From: Pseudomonadota bacterium
GTDB taxonomy: Bacteria; Pseudomonadota; Zetaproteobacteria; Mariprofundales; Mariprofundaceae
Assembly: GCA_002401635.1 (NCBI GenBank)
Contig: NVTQ01000062.1
Location: forward strand, 3,604 to 11,669
Direction of reading: 5' to 3'
Length of the DNA: 8,066 bases
Position 1 is the stretch's first letter; the number at the start of each line of letters is the position of its first letter. Position numbers and translations under genes: made by a program. Below are positions 6,906-8,066 of the stretch, piece by piece. The notes under the pieces are model-generated. The model did not search any database. It saw nothing but the letters and a program-made list of their open reading frames with translations, and had not been told where the DNA came from.

Positions 6906-8066
6906 CTAAATCTCTTCCCACACATCATCACTACTTTCTTCCAAAGCAAACTGCCCCTTAATGATTTCCCGCACCTGTTGTTTTGCCCGCTTTTTAGCTA
7001 CTTTCTTAATTTTCTTTTTAGCTTTTTTATTATCAGGTTCTGACTGAACCGCTTCGACCGTATTACCATCTAACTGAAACTGCCCAATTTGCTGACGCAG
7101 ATCTTCTGCCTGGCTATTAAGCCGTTCACTTGCTGCTGCCGATTCTTCAACCATCGCAGTATTCTGCTGTGTTCCAGCATCAAGCTGGGCAATCGCCTTG
7201 TTAATTTGATCAATACCCTGACTCTGCTCTGAACTCGCACTATCAATTTCAGCAATTAATGTTCCAACACGTGATACTGCTCCCACAATTTCTTGCAATG
7301 CTGAGCCCGATTCATTCACCAATTTACTGCCATACGCTACACTTTCCACACTCTGGCTAATAAGTGTCTTAATTTCTTTTGCGGCTTTAGCAGAGCGCTG
7401 TGCCAAGGTGCGCACTTCTCCTGCAACCACAGCGAAGCCTCGCCCTTGTTCACCAGCCCTTGCCGCTTCCACTGCCGCATTCAAAGCCAATAAGTTGGTT
7501 TGGAAGGCAATCTCATCAATCACCCCAATAATATCTGCAATCCGTTTACTATTTGTATTAATCTCAGACATAGCAACAACGGTCTTCTCAGAAATATTAC
7601 TACCTTGTGTCGCAAGCTCTACCGCGCCTTTAGCAAGCTCGTTTGCCTGACGTGAATTATTCGCAGTCTGCTGTACAGTACCTGTAATCTCTTCAATACT
7701 AGCAGCAGTCTGCTCCAATGCAGCGGCTTGCTCTTGGGTGCGCCCACTAAGTGCATGCGTACCCTCAGCAATTTCATTGGCACCGACACCAACCTCCGCT
7801 GCTGTATTACGCACATGCCCCATCACCATAGCCATTTTTTCTGCCGCATTATTATTCGCCTGCTTGGCTTCATCAAACATGCCTTGATAATCATTGTTAA
7901 TGCGATAAGTCAGATTCCCATCCTCCAAAGCCTTCAAACCTTGAATAATATCACCAATACCCTGCTCACTAACATCCAACAGCTCATTCAGAGCTTCACT
8001 CAATTCGCTAATTTGACCAGATGTTCCTTCCACTTTAATACGGCGTGATAACTCACCTTGTTTGGC
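6906..8066 (-). CDS. Methyl-accepting chemotaxis protein, C-terminal part (cut by window edge)
   Basis: This chemoreceptor signals to the CheA kinase through CheW. The frame is open to the right edge, so this is the C-terminal 386 residues; an internal GTG at 8033 is not a credible start. The visible part opens with GELSRRI, the end of a HAMP-type segment. A second HAMP-like stretch follows ([13 protein letters not shown], about 44-56). A long coiled coil begins at about 70, with methylation-region sequence such as [15 protein letters not shown] (114-128) and [12 protein letters not shown] (305-316). The highly conserved kinase-contact tip lies at about 185-211, with [18 protein letters not shown] and then GRGFAVVA. 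The tail is unusual: a lysine-rich run (347-362, ten Lys and one Arg in 16), then an acidic end DDVWEEI. That end resembles the WEEF-type CheR/CheB tethers of other receptors but has Ile in place of the final aromatic. Ligand domain and membrane spans lie outside the window. No clear terminator follows the stop. Confidence 0.95.
   Translation of the reverse strand, partial: AKQGELSRRIKVEGTSGQISELSEALNELLDVSEQGIGDIIQGLKALEDGNLTYRINNDYQGMFDEAKQANNNAAEKMAMVMGHVRNTAAEVGVGANEIAEGTHALSGRTQEQAAALEQTAASIEEITGTVQQTANNSRQANELAKGAVELATQGSNISEKTVVAMSEINTNSKRIADIIGVIDEIAFQTNLLALNAAVEAARAGEQGRGFAVVAGEVRTLAQRSAKAAKEIKTLISQSVESVAYGSKLVNESGSALQEIVGAVSRVGTLIAEIDSASSEQSQGIDQINKAIAQLDAGTQQNTAMVEESAAASERLNSQAEDLRQQIGQFQLDGNTVEAVQSEPDNKKAKKKIKKVAKKRAKQQVREIIKGQFALEESSDDVWEEI

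Noticed and set aside
7408..8048. Plus-strand open frames of 80 and 106 codons
   Set aside because: They are antisense to the chemoreceptor signalling domain, whose frame is unmistakable.

Overview
The window looks like ordinary chromosomal housekeeping DNA from a Gram-negative bacterium, most likely a proteobacterium. It is moderately AT-rich, with clear Shine-Dalgarno sites and proteobacterial-type GuaB, family I pyrophosphatase, thioredoxin reductase and chemoreceptor sequences. I cannot name the genus; a gamma- or zetaproteobacterium is a guess. I see no tRNA, rRNA, CRISPR array, complete insertion sequence or phage gene.

Layout from left to right. Position 1-614 (minus) is the N-terminal 204 codons of guaB (IMP dehydrogenase), cut by the window edge. 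Position 615-1104 is a 490-bp AT-rich non-coding stretch with several hairpins. Position 1105-2298 (minus) is an HI0933/YhiN-type flavoprotein, 38 nt downstream of hppA (2337-4337, minus), a membrane ion-pumping pyrophosphatase. Upstream of hppA, after a strong intrinsic terminator, lies ppa (4460-4987, minus), the soluble pyrophosphatase. A small YkuD-type L,D-transpeptidase gene (5085-5549, plus) diverges from ppa. It converges on trxB (5870-6805, minus) across 320 bp filled by a long imperfect palindrome. Position 6906-8066 (minus) is the C-terminal part of a methyl-accepting chemotaxis protein, cut by the right edge.

Functional links. ppa and hppA both hydrolyse pyrophosphate. One wastes the energy in the cytoplasm and the other stores it as an ion gradient; the terminator between them suggests separate control. 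The pump carries the alanine signature of the K+-dependent subfamily. The other genes are neighbours without an obvious shared pathway.

The most unusual structure is between the transpeptidase gene and trxB. A 161-bp element with 19-bp terminal inverted repeats (18/19 matching) is flanked by a direct TACT repeat. It sits exactly in the loop of an older, larger hairpin, which looks like a MITE inserted into a palindromic repeat. I found no convincing new multi-gene system.
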